The notes below the pieces were generated by a model. It did not search any database. It saw only the letters and a list, made by a program, of their open reading frames with translations, and had not been told where the DNA came from. 64,000 nucleotides of DNA, taken from the NCBI RefSeq assembly GCF_002205895.1, contig NZ_NJDE01000018.1, forward strand, positions 124,001 to 188,000, read 5' to 3'. The DNA comes from Saccharibacillus sp. O23. Lineage in GTDB: Bacteria > Bacillota > Bacilli > Paenibacillales > Paenibacillaceae. Shown piece by piece: positions 62,493 to 64,000 of this stretch; position 1 is the first letter of the stretch, and each line of letters opens with the position of its first letter. The translations under genes and the position numbers were made by a program.

Positions 62493-63416
62493 TTGGAGCT
62501 GCTTGACCCGCGTAACGACTTTTTGTTTAAGCGAATTTTCGGAAGCGAAGAAAATCGAGATGTCTTGCTTGCTTTTCTTAATCGTACTTTTACAGAAGCC
62601 AACCGGCCGACTCTTGGCGAGATCGTGTTGCTGAATCCTTATACCGATCAAGATTCGCCGAGCGATAAGCAGTCGATTCCGGATATTCTGGCGCGCACGG
62701 TCGAAGGCGAGCTGATCAATGTGGAAATGCAGTTGTTTAACCGTTATGATATGGAAAAAAGAACCCTTTATTATTGGAGCAAACAGTACGGGAGTCAGTT
62801 GGTTAAAGGTCAGTCGTACTCTTCGCTAAGACGCTGTGTCACGATCAATATTCTCAACTTTTCTATTCTTGCTAACGATCTCTACCATAGCGTATTTCAT
62901 CTTCGCGAGAACCGTACAGGAATTCCGCTGAGCGATGACTTAGAGATTCACTTTTTGGAGCTTCCCAAGTTAAATGAAAGTACGGCAAGAATTAGAGAGG
63001 GCGGACTGTCGAACTGGTTGTTATTTCTGAAAGGAATCGATCCCGAGCATTGGGAGGTGTTGAGTATGAACGAAACGGAATTGAAAAAGGCGATGGATAC
63101 GCTGGAATTCCTTAGTCAAGACGAAAAACTTCGCATGGCCTATGAGGCCAGACAGAAATTCCTGCGCGATCAAGCGTCTCTGATGGAAGCAGCCAAAAAC
63201 GCCGAGATTTACGGCTTCAAAACTGGATTGGAGCAGGGCGTACGCGAGGGAATCGAGCAGGGCATCGAAAGAGGCATTGAGCAAGGCGTTCAAAAAGGAA
63301 TCGAGACTACGGCCCGCCGCATGCTTCGCAAAGGCATGCTGCCGACCGATGTCACGGATGCGACCGAACTTCCGCTTGAACGTGTCGAACAATTGAAAAA
63401 CGAAGAATCTCTTTAA
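62493..63416 (+). CDS. Rpn-family PD-(D/E)XK nuclease
   Basis: 307 aa. The Rpn core starts LLDPRNDFLFKRIFGSEENR, with the nuclease motif IPDILARTVEGELINVEMQL (Asp, then E-x-Q). The C-terminus has a repetitive EQGVREGIEQGIERGIEQGV helix and a small MLRKGM..DV..AT.L domain typical of this family. Rpn proteins are recombination-promoting nucleases often linked to mobile DNA or defence. TTG at 62493 is 9 nt after GGAG; a TTG at 62484 is too near. The gene looks visibly richer in A/T than its neighbours, suggesting later acquisition. Confidence 0.88.
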   Translation: MELLDPRNDFLFKRIFGSEENRDVLLAFLNRTFTEANRPTLGEIVLLNPYTDQDSPSDKQSIPDILARTVEGELINVEMQLFNRYDMEKRTLYYWSKQYGSQLVKGQSYSSLRRCVTINILNFSILANDLYHSVFHLRENRTGIPLSDDLEIHFLELPKLNESTARIREGGLSNWLLFLKGIDPEHWEVLSMNETELKKAMDTLEFLSQDEKLRMAYEARQKFLRDQASLMEAAKNAEIYGFKTGLEQGVREGIEQGIERGIEQGVQKGIETTARRMLRKGMLPTDVTDATELPLERVEQLKNEESL

Positions 63417-63428
63417 TGTCCGATACAC

Positions 63429-63486
63429 AAAAAGCCGCCTGCCGCAGATTCGGAATCTTCCGGATGCGGGCAAGCGGCTTTTTTTC
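63429..63486 (+). terminator. Bidirectional terminator
   Basis: AAAAAGCCGC pairs with GCGGCTTTTT, extended by TGCCGC/GCGGGCA, with T-runs on both strands. Confidence 0.9.
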
Positions 63487-63540
63487 GTTTTGATCAAATG
63501 GTCGTACGCCGACGCATCGAAGCGTTTCAAAGCTAATCAT

Positions 63541-64000
63541 TCACTGTCTTGAAGCGGAAGGATGCACGTTCTCGCACAAAAGCTTCACATGCGCTTCTGC
63601 GGAAGGGCGTACCTCTTCGAACGACGCTTTCTCCTGAATATAATACGAGACGAAACCGTGCGCGGATAGAAAAAGGGTCAGCGGAATGCTCTTGCGGGAT
63701 TCTTCCGTATACAGTCCTTCTTCTTCCAAGTGCCCGCGGACGATCGAAGCGAACAATTCCAAACATCGTCCCTGCTCGCTTCGACAGTAAGCCAGCAGTT
63801 CTTCGTCGCGCGTCATGAACATGATCTCGTATTGGTGAGGATGATCCAGACCGAAGCGTATGAATTCCAGCAGCAGCCTTTCCGTGCGTGTAAATCCTTC
63901 CGTTTCCGGCCCGGTGACGACGCTGTTCAGGCAGCTGGACAAGTAGCCGAAATCTTCGACGACGATGGCATAAAACAGTTCCGCTTTCTCTTTGAAATGA
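63541..64000 (-). CDS. TetR/AcrR-family regulator, C-terminal part (cut by window end)
   Basis: The visible 152 residues run from HFKEKAELFYAIVVEDFGYL, the end of the TetR HTH domain and its first ligand-domain helix, through LLLEFIRFGLDHPHQYEIMF, to the stop at 63541. The DNA-recognition helix lies beyond position 64000. Ligand and targets are unknown; a transporter gene beyond the window edge is a common partner. Confidence 0.85.
   Translation of the reverse strand, partial: HFKEKAELFYAIVVEDFGYLSSCLNSVVTGPETEGFTRTERLLLEFIRFGLDHPHQYEIMFMTRDEELLAYCRSEQGRCLELFASIVRGHLEEEGLYTEESRKSIPLTLFLSAHGFVSYYIQEKASFEEVRPSAEAHVKLLCENVHPSASRQ

Overview
The window is about 57% GC (my estimate by eye) and carries Bacillales-type genes, signals and operon orders: a T-box ahead of ilvB-ilvN-ilvC-leuA, an L20-type leader ahead of an AUU-initiated infC-rpmI-rplT, nupNOPQ, ytqA-ytqB and tcyP. 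Shine-Dalgarno sequences are strong and many transcription units end in intrinsic terminators. GC content and gene style fit Paenibacillaceae (Paenibacillus or Saccharibacillus-like). This is inference from content; no 16S gene or species marker is present. No prophage, complete insertion sequence, CRISPR array, rRNA or tRNA gene was seen.

Layout. 1-4.7 kb (minus): branched-chain amino-acid operon with T-box, leuA cut by the window edge. 4.7-9.7 kb (minus): BmpA-type nucleoside ABC importer. 10-11.4 kb (minus): infC-rpmI-rplT. 11.4-16.9 kb: membrane glycosyltransferase, PAP2 phosphatase, UgtP-like glycolipid glycosyltransferase, TrmB and an Imm26-like protein. 17-24.8 kb: ytqA-ytqB tRNA wobble-modification pair, a hydrolase, RecQ, an AhpD-like protein and a pseudouridine-synthase homologue with a changed catalytic motif. 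24.8-32.4 kb: two unrecognised proteins, a cyclodeaminase-like protein, an orphan pair of peptide-type permeases, a Gfo/Idh/MocA oxidoreductase and an ApbE flavin transferase. 32.4-38.4 kb: a 5'-nucleotidase divergent from a phosphonate/phosphate-type phnDCEE importer with a PhoP-box-like repeat and a separate palindromic operator cluster. 38.4-42.2 kb: an RtcB RNA ligase-AAA ATPase operon behind a long leader. 42.2-49.3 kb: MBL hydrolase, M24 peptidase, Dabb protein, VUT/YhhQ transporter, cystine symporter and a chemoreceptor. 49.3-53.1 kb (minus): cobalamin riboswitch and BtuFCD-type importer. 53.1-57.6 kb: small hydrophilic proteins including a tandem pair of paralogues, lipoate ligase, HAD hydrolase, PhnP-like MBL protein and a small membrane protein. 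57.9-61.8 kb (minus): sulfate importer cysT-cysW-cysA-sbp. 61.9-64 kb: YjbQ protein, Rpn-family nuclease and a TetR regulator cut by the window end.

Most genes are housekeeping or nutrient uptake (branched-chain amino acids, nucleosides, phosphonate/phosphate, cystine, B12, sulfate), and several carry visible control elements. The best candidate for something undescribed is the rtcB locus. About 500 nt on the minus strand upstream of rtcB holds a promoter, a 29-codon ORF with a strong ribosome-binding site, a 12-bp-stem hairpin, an intrinsic terminator whose 5' arm can alternatively pair with that hairpin, and a 90-nt closed structure just before rtcB. A conserved-looking AAA ATPase is translationally coupled to the ligase. 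Other unexplained structure: a 104-nt palindrome (57748-57851), a roughly 300-nt inverted-repeat element (38508-38834) and a family of short repeats (20505-20700).
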